31,237 nucleotides of DNA from an uncultured Lachnospiraceae bacterium. GTDB taxonomy: Bacteria > Bacillota > Clostridia > Lachnospirales > Lachnospiraceae. The stretch lies in assembly GCA_910586005.1 (NCBI GenBank), contig CAJUHG010000032.1, positions 1-31,237 of the forward strand, in the 5' to 3' direction. Each line of letters opens with the position of its first letter. Positions within the stretch are counted from its first letter, which is position 1. Position numbers and translations under genes: made by a program. Positions 7,777 to 14,572 of this stretch are shown here, piece after piece. Under the pieces are notes generated by a model. It was not told where the DNA came from. It saw only the letters and a program-made list of their open reading frames with translations, and did no database searches.

Positions 7777-7812
7777 AACTTTTTTCTTATAAATGTTACA
7801 AAAAAGCTTGAC
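7777..7812. repeat. dispersed repeat, copy 2
   Basis: This is the second copy of the element at 13-47. The core TGTTACAAAAAAGCTTGAC (7794-7812) is identical. The palindrome is weaker here (TTATAA-ATG-TTACAA). Copy 1 meets a truncated gene on its right. Here the flanks are also short unassignable coding-like scraps. Confidence 0.55.
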
Positions 7813-7880
7813 TATAATGAGAAGCACAATGATTTGAAAAGGCAGAAGTGGAGAATAGAGAAATCGTTGGAACGATAAGA

Positions 7881-7918
7881 AATAAGAGGCATTCTGGTTG
7901 TTATGCCCCTTATTTTTT
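7881..7918 (+). terminator. hairpin/terminator of promoter module A
   Basis: AATAAGAGGCAT (7881-7892) pairs with ATGCCCCTTATT (7903-7914) at 11 of 12 positions. It has a 10-nt loop and is followed by a T-run. It lies directly before the promoter at 7919-7949, and a similar hairpin precedes the related promoter at 10575-10605. Confidence 0.7.
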
Positions 7919-7949
7919 AGTGGTAAATGAGGAACGGAAGTGGTATAAT
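7919..7949 (+). promoter_or_regulatory. promoter module A with 20-bp-phased direct repeats
   Basis: AGTGGTA occurs at 7919-7925 and again at 7939-7945; the second copy runs into TATAAT (7944-7949). There is no good -35 box. 26 of 33 positions match module B at 10575-10607. Two direct repeats one upstream and one at the -10 box, with a poor -35, look like an activator-dependent promoter. It would have driven the acetyltransferase now decayed at 7957-8301. Confidence 0.5.
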
Positions 7950-7956
7950 CAAATAG

Positions 7957-8301
7957 TATGCACTCCGCAAAGAATACTGGCATCAAGGAATTGTCAGTGA
8001 GGTAAGTAATACTGTTATCAAATTACTAAAAGAAGAAGGGATTCCTTATATTACAGCCACACATGACAAAAACAATCCCAGAAGCGGGACTGTTATGAAA
8101 CGAATCGGCATGAAATATTGTTATTCTTATAAAGAACAGTGGCAGCCCAAGAACTTTCCAGTGATATTCCGAATGTATCAGTTAAACTTTGACGGATAAA
8201 AAAATAGAGTATATCAAAAATACTGGAACCTATATGATGAACATTTCATTGAAACAGATATTATAACTTCCAATTTATTACTTGGTGGCAACAACAAATA
8301 G
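7957..8301 (+). pseudogene. GNAT acetyltransferase remnant with an internal stop
   Basis: The C-terminal half of a GCN5-related N-acetyltransferase, lacking its N-terminal half. The frame starts right after an in-frame TAG (7954-7956) with YALRKEYWHQGI. It continues through ITATHDKNNPRSGTVMKRIGM, typical of the acetyl-CoA-binding and alpha4 region, to RMYQLNFDG and a TAA at 8197-8199. The same frame then resumes with RVYQKYWNLYDEHFIE and ends at TAG 8299-8301. That tail is the usual end of this GNAT subfamily, so the TAA is a nonsense or small-deletion mutation and not the natural end. The gene has at least two lesions and is inactive. Promoter module A lies immediately upstream. Confidence 0.8.
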
Positions 8302-8457
8302 CTTTCCCTTGATTAGTATTTAGGCATGGCGCTAGCTATACTGATATAATAGATATTGATGCAGATTGGAAAACTGTATTTATATATTTATGAGCAGTTT
8401 GCCTTTATTCTTATAGACCAAAGAAGTGGATAAGACTTCTTTCAGAGAGGTAAATAA
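8302..8457 (+). other. spacer with an RBS-proximal hairpin
   Basis: I recognise no gene here. A perfect 8-bp stem AAAGAAGT (8420-8427) / ACTTCTTT (8435-8442) with a 7-nt loop lies 1 nt before the AGAGAGG ribosome site of the next open frame. It may be an old terminator or an mRNA structure. Confidence 0.4.
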
Positions 8458-8667
8458 ATGGATGTACAAGTGTTTTGGAATGTCATTGGTAATTACAATG
8501 AAAAGACATGGATAATTCAAATAATATTGCTTATATTTGTGCTTTTGGCAGTTACATTATCTTATATGAGAAAAGTAAAATGGACGGCAAAGTTTGTGTT
8601 AGGAATTGTAAACCTATTTATAGGTATTGCTTTTTTTGCATGGTATGGAACAGAGCCTATCCTTTAG
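8458..8667 (+). pseudogene. truncated DUF6064-like membrane protein (N-terminal part)
   Basis: A 69-residue open frame with start ATG 8458 after AGAGAGG. It begins MDVQVFWNVIGNYNEKTW and has two hydrophobic segments, about residues 18-36 and 46-63. The FWNVIGxYNxxTWxIQ opening and paired membrane helices resemble the start of DUF6064-type proteins, which are about 200 residues with several helices. Here the frame stops after YGTEPIL. A different frame (about 8655-8730) carries FRKDDLKKYINYIAK, whose relation is unclear. I judge it a remnant because its length is about a third of the family's and the neighbours are also decayed. A short functional membrane protein cannot be excluded. The family assignment is from memory of the motif and is tentative. 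Confidence 0.5.
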
Positions 8668-8800
8668 GAAAGATGATTTGAAAAAATATATAAATTATAT
8701 TGCTAAGATAAGGCCTTATGAATTAAAATAATTTTTGCAAATTTTGGTTTATCAGAGAACGAAGTAGAATAGAAATTTGTTATAAAATTGAGAGGTTGCC

Positions 8801-9540
8801 ATGAATTTTTTACATTTTGGAAATAAAGACAACAAGTCAATATTATTTATACATGGAATGGTTTCTACGGCGATGCTGTGTTACGAACCGATTTTAAAAC
8901 AATTGTCAGAATATTATGTGATATTAGCAGAAGTGGATGGTCACAGTGAACAAACAGATGAACTTGTCAGTCTTAAGAAAAACTGTGATGAAATAGAAAA
9001 TTATATTATAAATCATCTATCTAGTAATTTATACTGTTTATCAGGTTTTTCTATGGGACCAACAATGGCTGTAGAGATTATAGGAAGAGGAAAGGTCAAT
9101 GTTATTAAAACACATTTAGATGCGGCATTTTTGACCAAAATAGGTTTCCTAACAAAACCATATGAATATATCTTCTGTAAATCTATAAGGCGAATTCAAA
9201 ATGGAAAAACAATTCCTAAATTTATGATGGACACTATTATGGGAAAAGATAATAATAGTGTTATTGAAATGCTTTATCCAAATATTACTGCAGGCACGAT
9301 AAAAAGTGCATGTGAGTTTGTATATAGATATAACATTCCTAAAAAAATAAGAAATTACAAGGGGCAGTTTTGTTCTGGAGAGGTTCAAATGAGTGATATC
9401 CAAGAAAAAGTGCTGCCTTACCAAAAAAATAGTTACCTGATTTAATTGATGTTGAAATTGAAAATATGGGGCATGGTCAATATTTACATGAACATAGTAA
9501 TGAGTATACAAGTAAACTGATGGAATATCTGCAAAACTGA
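8801..9540 (+). pseudogene. alpha/beta-hydrolase, frameshifted with two internal stops
   Basis: The N-terminal 190 or so residues are a normal alpha/beta-hydrolase: FIHGM (oxyanion-hole region, residues 16-20) and the nucleophile elbow G-F-S84-M-G. The frame then ends uselessly at 9445. From the GGGG run at 9361-9364 the proper continuation lies in another frame: GAVLFWRGSNE, stop TGA (9394-9396), YPRKSAALPKK, stop TAG (9430-9432), LPDLIDVEIENMGHGQYLHEH, ending TGA 9538-9540. The GHGQ carries the expected catalytic histidine. One frameshift and two nonsense codons separate Ser and His, so the enzyme is dead. The start ATG 8801 follows GAGAGG. Function before decay is unknown beyond the fold. 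Confidence 0.82.
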
Positions 9541-9554
9541 TGGAGTCTATCAAT

Positions 9555-9580
9555 TTTATGATAGATTTAATTATCATAAA
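9555..9580 (+). terminator. hairpin after the hydrolase pseudogene
   Basis: A perfect 9-bp stem TTTATGATA (9555-9563) / TATCATAAA (9572-9580) with an 8-nt loop lies 15 nt after the hydrolase stop codon. There is only a weak T-rich tail (GCTTATTTG), so it is a modest terminator at best. Confidence 0.45.
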
Positions 9581-9688
9581 GCTTATTTGTGAACAATTTA
9601 CAATACAAAAGAAACGATAAGAGAAAGTTCACCTATGAGAAATGAGGCAGTATAGGCTTAGTTAATGATAGAAAAAAGAAGGTAAATT

Positions 9689-10253
9689 ATGTTAGATTAT
9701 TTTATGGAACGTAGCAATAAATATGTAGATAGTATGTCTAAAAAAGAACGTAAAAGGTATGGTCAATTTTTTACAAGTAAAGAAACGACGCACTTTATGA
9801 CTGGATTATATACTATCCCTGAAAATTTATCCAAGGTTCACATTTTAGATGCAGGAGCAGGTTCAGGCATATTATCATGTGCGCTTTTAGAACGATTGGA
9901 GCAGATTGATTTTATTCAAGCAGTAGAATTGATCTGTTATGAGAATGATAACAATATTTTAGATTTACTAAAGGAAAACCTAAAAGTTTATCAGGCAAAT
10001 TCTAAAAAGGATATTCAGATATAGATTATCATTTGTTTGTAAGCAAAGGGGATTGTATGTGATTTTCAATTCTACTCTTTACGATGAATATTATAGAATT
10101 TTAAATGGATCCACTCAGGTAAATTCTACAGAAATTAATGCTATGCCAGTGCCTGATTTAGAAAGCATACAAGAAATGGGAAGAAAACTAATGAAAAGCA
10201 AGGATATGTCAGAAAATAATTGTAATATGATATTGAAGGGGTATTGTGTATAA
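9689..10253 (+). pseudogene. PstI/BsuBI-type adenine DNA methyltransferase, internally deleted
   Basis: Two pieces of one N6-adenine methyltransferase remain. 9689-10024 (start ATG after GAAGG) has the N-terminal YGQFFTSKETTHFM segment (motif X region, residues 25-38) and the SAM-binding motif I LDAGAGSGILSCA (about 53-65), and ends at residue 111. 10053-10253, in another frame, carries FNSTLYDEYYRILNGSTQVN and STEINAMPVPDL, the typical C-terminal end of the target-recognition part of gamma-type MTases. Intact relatives are about 500 residues. The centre, including the NPPY catalytic motif, is missing, so the enzyme is inactive. Its stop overlaps the start of the matching restriction enzyme fragment by 8 nt, preserving the original gene order M then R. 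Confidence 0.8.
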
Positions 10254-10503
10254 AATTGATGAGGCAAAAGAATTTCTTAAAATGCTTGGAATGCCTAAAG
10301 CACAGCAGGCGGATATTTGTTGTTATGTGCTGTTGGCAATGGCAGGGATAAAGCGGGATACAGCATGGTCAGATGCAAGAAATGAATGGATTCGTATTCA
10401 TGATATAATTCAGTTTGCAAATACATATTATGGATCAACTTATGCGGAAAATAGCAGAGAAACATTTCAATTGGGGGATTCTGTTCAGATAGTTTTTGTA
10501 TAA
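10246..10503 (+). pseudogene. PstI/BsuBI-family restriction endonuclease, N-terminal fragment
   Basis: An 85-residue open frame from GTG 10246. Its first 70 or so residues match the N-terminal domain of the PstI/BsuBI type II endonucleases (recognising CTGCAG): IDEAKEFLKMLGMPKAQQAD, then YVLLAMAGIKRD, then YAENSRETF. In the family this is followed by an RRQ-type segment and then the catalytic C-terminal domain, for a total of about 315 residues. Here the sequence diverges after SRETF and stops, so the nuclease domain is lost. The start overlaps the methyltransferase end by 8 nt, the usual coupling of such pairs. With the methyltransferase also gutted, this is a dead restriction-modification locus. 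Assignment is from remembered PstI sequence features. Confidence 0.75.
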
Positions 10504-10530
10504 GGTTATTGATTTCTTCTGTTTTGGAAT

Positions 10531-10605
10531 AATAAGAAATGTGAGAGTTAGAGATTTCTTACTCTATATTTTATAGTGGCAAATGAAATTTGGAAGTGTT
10601 ATAAT
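10531..10605 (+). promoter_or_regulatory. promoter module B: hairpin plus phased direct repeats
   Basis: The hairpin AAGAAAT (10534-10540) / ATTTCTT (10554-10560) is followed by AGTGGCA (10575-10581), AGTGTTA (10595-10601) and TATAAT (10600-10605). The 20-bp phasing of the two direct repeats equals that in module A at 7919-7949, and 26 of 33 positions match. No good -35 box. It would drive the Ntn-hydrolase gene. Confidence 0.5.
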
Positions 10606-10661
10606 CAGAATAATAAATTTTGATTTATAAAGATGAAATTATCATTTGGGGTAAAATAAAT

Positions 10662-11738
10662 ATGATACAAAGAAAAAAGAACCCAGTTCTCCTAATTTTA
10701 GTTGGTATAGGTGTAGTATTGTTATTTTTTTTTATTACAATACTTTTTCTATTTTGGAAAGAATTACATTCTCTTATGTCGCTAAAAAAAATTGATGATT
10801 ATGGAATGTATCAGATGACTTATTATGGGGATTATGGTTTTGATAAATTTTTAGAAGTTGGTGCAGCTAGTGATGCTGATATAGAAGCTTTTGTAACAAA
10901 ACAACTATTGAAAGGATTTCCAATAGACTTGGGTGTTATAGGAGATGGATGTACTGCTTTTACTGTAAAAAGCGAAAGTGGGGATATTCTATTTGGAAGA
11001 AATTTTGACTTTCTATATGCTCCATCTTTACAGGTCTATACGGCACCAGAACATGGTTATGCTTCCGTTTCTACTGTCAATCTTGCTTTTGCAGGATATT
11101 CAAAAGACAATTTGCCAGATGGAACAATCTTTAATCGTTTCTTGACATTGGCTGCGCCTTTTCTTCCTTTTGATGGGATGAATGAAAAAGGTCTTGCGAT
11201 TGCTCTGCTTGCAGTACCAGAAGCACAGGCACCTTATGATTCTAGCAAAATTACTTTAAATACCACTACCACAATTCGCCTTGTGCTTGACAAGGCTGCC
11301 ACAGTAGAAGAAGCCATTGAATTATTAAAACAATACAATATCTATTTTTCTGGAGATATAGAGTGTCATTATTTAATTGCTGATGCAAGTGGTCATTCTG
11401 TTATTGTTGAGTATTTTGATCGAGAACTTCAAATAGTTGAGACAGACCAAGAATATCAAATTGCTTCTAATTTTATTGCCTATGATGGATTAAATATTGG
11501 AGAAGGATATACAGAATTTGAGCGCTATCACAAAGTTCAAAACACAATAGAAAGAAATGGATGTATCTTGGATAAGGATAAGGCAATGTTACTACTTGCT
11601 GATATTGGTGTTTTAGATGGTGATACAGATAAATTGCAATGGTCAGTTCTCTATAATCTCACAAGTGGAGCAGGGGAAATTTTTGCAAATAGGAAAACAA
11701 ATCATATTATAAAATTTCAGTTAGATATAGACAAGTAG
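10662..11738 (+). CDS. membrane-anchored Ntn hydrolase (choloylglycine hydrolase / acyltransferase-like)
   Basis: A 358-residue protein with an N-terminal membrane segment (about residues 8-32, preceded by RKK), so anchored with the enzyme outside. Residues from about 92 on resemble the cysteine Ntn hydrolases of the linear-amide C-N hydrolase / C45 acyltransferase group. These include bile-salt hydrolase, penicillin V acylase and AAT. The nucleophile is probably C97 in GDGCTAF, followed by GDILFGRNFDF with R113 and D116. C97 is internal, so activity would require cleavage at G96-C97. I prefer ATG 10662 to the upstream TTG 10620, which lies only about 8 nt from the expected transcription start of promoter module B; GGGG at 10648-10651 is the only, weak, ribosome site. 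The substrate cannot be told from sequence. It is the only gene between 7.3 and 12 kb that looks whole, besides the toxin. Confidence 0.72.
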   Translation: MIQRKKNPVLLILVGIGVVLLFFFITILFLFWKELHSLMSLKKIDDYGMYQMTYYGDYGFDKFLEVGAASDADIEAFVTKQLLKGFPIDLGVIGDGCTAFTVKSESGDILFGRNFDFLYAPSLQVYTAPEHGYASVSTVNLAFAGYSKDNLPDGTIFNRFLTLAAPFLPFDGMNEKGLAIALLAVPEAQAPYDSSKITLNTTTTIRLVLDKAATVEEAIELLKQYNIYFSGDIECHYLIADASGHSVIVEYFDRELQIVETDQEYQIASNFIAYDGLNIGEGYTEFERYHKVQNTIERNGCILDKDKAMLLLADIGVLDGDTDKLQWSVLYNLTSGAGEIFANRKTNHIIKFQLDIDK

Positions 11739-11798
11739 TGATTTTCTATTTCGTTTACTACATACCATAAATTTATATAATGGAAATTAGATAATTAT

Positions 11799-12041
11799 GG
11801 TGAGATAATATCTATTTATTTTTTACTAGAATATATTGGAAAAGGATATGGCAAAGTCCTGTTTGACAAGGTAATAGAAGAATTGAAACTTCTTGGGTTT
11901 GAATTTGTTCTTTTATGAGTCCTTGAAAAGAATTATGGAGCAAGAAAATTTTATGAAAAATATGGATTTATTTTTCAAGGAGAATCTAGAAAAGACTGGA
12001 TAGGAAGAAAAGAATTAAGAGAAGTGATGTATGAATATTAA
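11799..12041 (+). pseudogene. second GNAT acetyltransferase remnant
   Basis: The C-terminal part of another GNAT enzyme. The frame reads GEIISIYFLLEYIGKGYG (the acetyl-CoA pyrophosphate-binding G-K-G-Y-G loop), KVLFDKVIEELKLLGFEFVLL, then TGA at 11916-11918. It continues VLEKNYGARKFYEKYGFIFQG and ends MYEY-TAA at 12039-12041. Relatives have tryptophan at the TGA position (LLWVLEKN), so a single TGG-to-TGA change is likely. The N-terminal half is missing and there is no start. It is not related closely enough to the remnant at 7957-8301 to be a duplicate. Confidence 0.8.
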
Positions 12042-12072
12042 ATAATAAAATTAGAAAAATGGAGAGAAGAAT

Positions 12073-12258
12073 ATGAATAAAATGAATGATAGGTTCAAGA
12101 AGATATATACACAAGGTAAAATGGAAGGAATGCAAATATGGATAGATAGGAAAACGGGGGTTAATTATTTATTTCATTTTCAGGGGTATAGTGGGGGGTT
12201 TACTCCACTTTTGGATGAAGAAGGAAAGATAATTATTACACCTGAATCAGAAAGATAA
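12073..12258 (+). CDS. DUF6440 family small protein
   Basis: A 61-residue protein with start ATG 12073 after GGAGAG. The central part, GVNYLFHFQGYSGGFTPLLD, matches the small DUF6440 proteins common in Firmicutes: a short beta-rich domain with conserved GVxYLF and GYxGGxTPLLD motifs and no known function. Length is normal for the family. It follows the second acetyltransferase remnant by 31 nt and precedes a promoter, so it may be the last gene of a decayed unit or have its own unseen promoter. Confidence 0.75.
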   Translation: MNKMNDRFKKIYTQGKMEGMQIWIDRKTGVNYLFHFQGYSGGFTPLLDEEGKIIITPESER

Positions 12259-12259
12259 C

Positions 12260-12288
12260 TTGTTTCAAGTATTTGTATATGTTATAAT
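12260..12288 (+). promoter_or_regulatory. promoter of the NifX-like gene
   Basis: TTGTTT (12260-12265), 17 bp, TATAAT (12283-12288), about 58 nt before the start at 12346. A perfect -10 and correct spacing make this a good candidate. Confidence 0.72.
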
Positions 12289-12345
12289 ATTTCGAACACA
12301 TAATTGGGAATTTACATTAATAATTGAAAGAGAGGGATTAACAAG

Positions 12346-12750
12346 ATGAGAATTGCAGTTACTTATGAAAATGGAGATATATTTCAGCATTTTGGACATA
12401 CCAAACAGTTTAAGTTATATGATATTGAAGAAGGAAAAATTGTAAAAGAACAGATTGTTGATACAAATGGGCAAGGACATGGTGCCTTATCTGGTTTTCT
12501 TACAAATGCAGGAGTGGAAGCTCTTATTTGTGGTGGAATTGGAGGAGGAGCACAGGCAGCCTTGGCAGAGGTAGGGATTCAACTTTTTGGTGGTGTCACT
12601 GGAAGTGTACAAGAGGCGATAAATTCTTATTTAGAAGGAAATCTTGCATTTCATCCAAACGTACATTGTACTCATTCTGAACATGGACATTCTTGTGGAG
12701 AACATCAGTGTAAAGAAGATAAACATGGTTGTCATGGCAATGGACAATAA
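12346..12750 (+). CDS. NifX/NafY-like (dinitrogenase iron-molybdenum cofactor domain) protein with His/Cys tail
   Basis: A 134-residue protein. Residues 1 to about 105 form the RNase-H-like NifX/NafY/NifB-C fold: MRIAVTYENGDIFQHFGHTKQF opening, then ALICGGIGGGAQAALAEVGI and LFGGVTGSVQEAI. In nitrogen fixers this domain carries FeMo-cofactor precursors. In gut Clostridia single-domain copies occur without nif genes and their role is unknown. The last 30 or so residues are very rich in His and Cys (HCTHSEHGHSCGEHQCKEDK), which suggests metal binding. The ATG follows GAGAGGG. No other metal-cofactor gene is nearby; the next gene is a radical SAM protein, which may be coincidence. Confidence 0.82.
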   Translation: MRIAVTYENGDIFQHFGHTKQFKLYDIEEGKIVKEQIVDTNGQGHGALSGFLTNAGVEALICGGIGGGAQAALAEVGIQLFGGVTGSVQEAINSYLEGNLAFHPNVHCTHSEHGHSCGEHQCKEDKHGCHGNGQ

Positions 12751-12838
12751 ATCTCTAAAGATTTTGTCAGAAGAGAAAGGAGAGCGGTTGCTCCTTCTAA
12801 TGTGAAAAGGGAATGAATTTCCGCAACCTAAGAAAAAT

Positions 12839-14572
12839 ATGAAAATTTTATTAATTGCTATTAATGCAAAGTATATTCATTCTAATCTTGCAGTATATAG
12901 TTTAAAAGCCTATGCAGGAGAATATAAAGAGCATATTTGTCTTGCAGAATATACAATTAATAATAGAACAGAATATATTTTGCAGGAAATTTATAAACAG
13001 AAAGCAGATGTTCTTTGCTTTTCTTGCTATATTTGGAATTTTCGGTATGTACAAGAATTGATAATAGAACTTCATAAATTACTGCCAGAAGTTCCTATTT
13101 GGGTAGGCGGACCAGAAGTTTCCTATGAATCAGAGAAACTTTTGTATAAATATCCAATGATTACTGGAGTTATGATAGGAGAGGGCGAAAAGACCTTTCT
13201 GGAGTTGTGCAAATATTATTTGGGGAAAGCAGGTATTTTAGAAAACCTTTCTAATCTATCCATAGAACAGATACCAGGATTGATGATTAGAAATGAAACA
13301 GGAGAATTAATCAGAACAATAAAAAGGGAGCCTCTATGCATGGATGAGCTTCCCTTTTGTTATAAAGATATAGAAAATTTTAGAAATAGGATTATTTATT
13401 ATGAAACAAGTAGAGGATGTCCATTTTCTTGTAGTTACTGCCTTTCTTCTATAGACAAAGGATTAAGATTCCGATCTTTTTCACTAGTGAAAAAAGAACT
13501 TCAATTTTTTTTAAATCATCAGGTTGCTCAGGTAAAATTTGTGGATAGAACGTTTAATTGTAATCATAAACATGCAATGGAAATTTGGCAGTATCTAAAA
13601 GAACATGACAATGGAATTACTAATTTTCATTTTGAGATTTCTGCTGATTTGTTGACAGAAGAAGAATTAAAATTGATGGAGACTATGCGACCAGGTTTGA
13701 TTCAATTGGAAATCGGTGTACAATCTACTTATGAACCTACTCTGCAAGAGATTCATCGCTCCATGAATCTGTCGCGATTGGAATCTGTAGTTCATTGTGT
13801 GCAACAAGCAGGAAATATTCACCAGCATCTCGATTTAATTGCAGGGCTTCCGTTGGAAGATTTTTCAACTTTTGCAGATTCTTTTTGTCAGGTATATCAA
13901 TGGAAACCAGAGCAGCTACAGCTTGGATTTTTGAAAGTGTTAAAAGGTTCTTATCTGTATGAGCATCAAGAGGAATATGGATTGCTTTATCAAGAATATC
14001 CTCCTTATGAAGTTATGGCTACAAATTGGATTTCTTATCAAGAAATGCTACAGATTAAATTAGTAGAAGAAATGTTAGAAGTATACTATAATAGTGGACA
14101 ATTTGAAATGACCATGAAAATTTTAGAGCTTACAACAAAACATCCATTTTATTTGTTTTTAGAATTGGGAAAATTTTATGAAGACCAAGGATTTCTTGCA
14201 ATGAATCATTCTCGTATTAGAAGATGTGAGATTTTATTGGATTTTGTAAAAAAGAAGGATAAGGAGCATTTAGAACTTTATAAGGAAACGTTGACATTTG
14301 ACTTATATTACAGAGAAAATATGAAAACTCGTCCCTATTGGGCTCCTGATTTAGCAGAATTTAAGGAAATAACGAGAAGGTATTGTAAAAATGGAAGAAT
14401 GTCTCATGTAGAACCATTTTGGTATAATATGAAAGCTATAGAGAAGGAAAAAACACTAGTGGCTTATCCAGAAAAAGAACGAGAAAGGCAGTTTTGGAAG
14501 TTTTCTTATGAAGAGAAAAATCCTTTGACAAAACAAGCAAAAGTTGAAAAGTTAGAAAAGGAAAGAAGATGA
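12839..14572 (+). CDS. B12-binding-domain radical SAM protein with DUF4080
   Basis: A 577-residue protein. Residues 1 to about 130 resemble a cobalamin-binding Rossmann domain (MKILLIAINAKYIHSNLAVY opening, VGGPEVS near 89-95, then GEGE), though the usual DxHxxG cobalt ligand is not seen. A radical SAM domain follows with C194-x3-C198-x2-C201 (SRGCPFSCSYC) binding a 4Fe-4S cluster and S-adenosylmethionine, and FHFEISADLL and IQLEIGVQS strands of the barrel. The C-terminal 200 or so residues fit DUF4080. The family is widespread in Clostridia; the reaction is unknown. The start has only a weak ribosome site. Its last 4 nt overlap endonuclease III (ATGA), so the two are translationally coupled. 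Confidence 0.85.
   Translation: MKILLIAINAKYIHSNLAVYSLKAYAGEYKEHICLAEYTINNRTEYILQEIYKQKADVLCFSCYIWNFRYVQELIIELHKLLPEVPIWVGGPEVSYESEKLLYKYPMITGVMIGEGEKTFLELCKYYLGKAGILENLSNLSIEQIPGLMIRNETGELIRTIKREPLCMDELPFCYKDIENFRNRIIYYETSRGCPFSCSYCLSSIDKGLRFRSFSLVKKELQFFLNHQVAQVKFVDRTFNCNHKHAMEIWQYLKEHDNGITNFHFEISADLLTEEELKLMETMRPGLIQLEIGVQSTYEPTLQEIHRSMNLSRLESVVHCVQQAGNIHQHLDLIAGLPLEDFSTFADSFCQVYQWKPEQLQLGFLKVLKGSYLYEHQEEYGLLYQEYPPYEVMATNWISYQEMLQIKLVEEMLEVYYNSGQFEMTMKILELTTKHPFYLFLELGKFYEDQGFLAMNHSRIRRCEILLDFVKKKDKEHLELYKETLTFDLYYRENMKTRPYWAPDLAEFKEITRRYCKNGRMSHVEPFWYNMKAIEKEKTLVAYPEKERERQFWKFSYEEKNPLTKQAKVEKLEKERR

Noticed and set aside
7690..7986. Minus-strand frame of 98 codons (ending SNGILDPFDECGQIDYLKQ)
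   Set aside because: It starts inside the GNAT/promoter region without a ribosome site and spans the module A hairpin and the dispersed repeat. The last 28 or so residues look protein-like and may be a scrap of an unidentified gene, but I cannot support a feature.
12776..12828. Hairpins before the radical SAM gene (GGAG...CTCC and GGTTGC...GCAACC)
   Set aside because: Short stems with bulges or a long loop, no T-run, and no link to a known riboswitch pattern; not strong enough to call.
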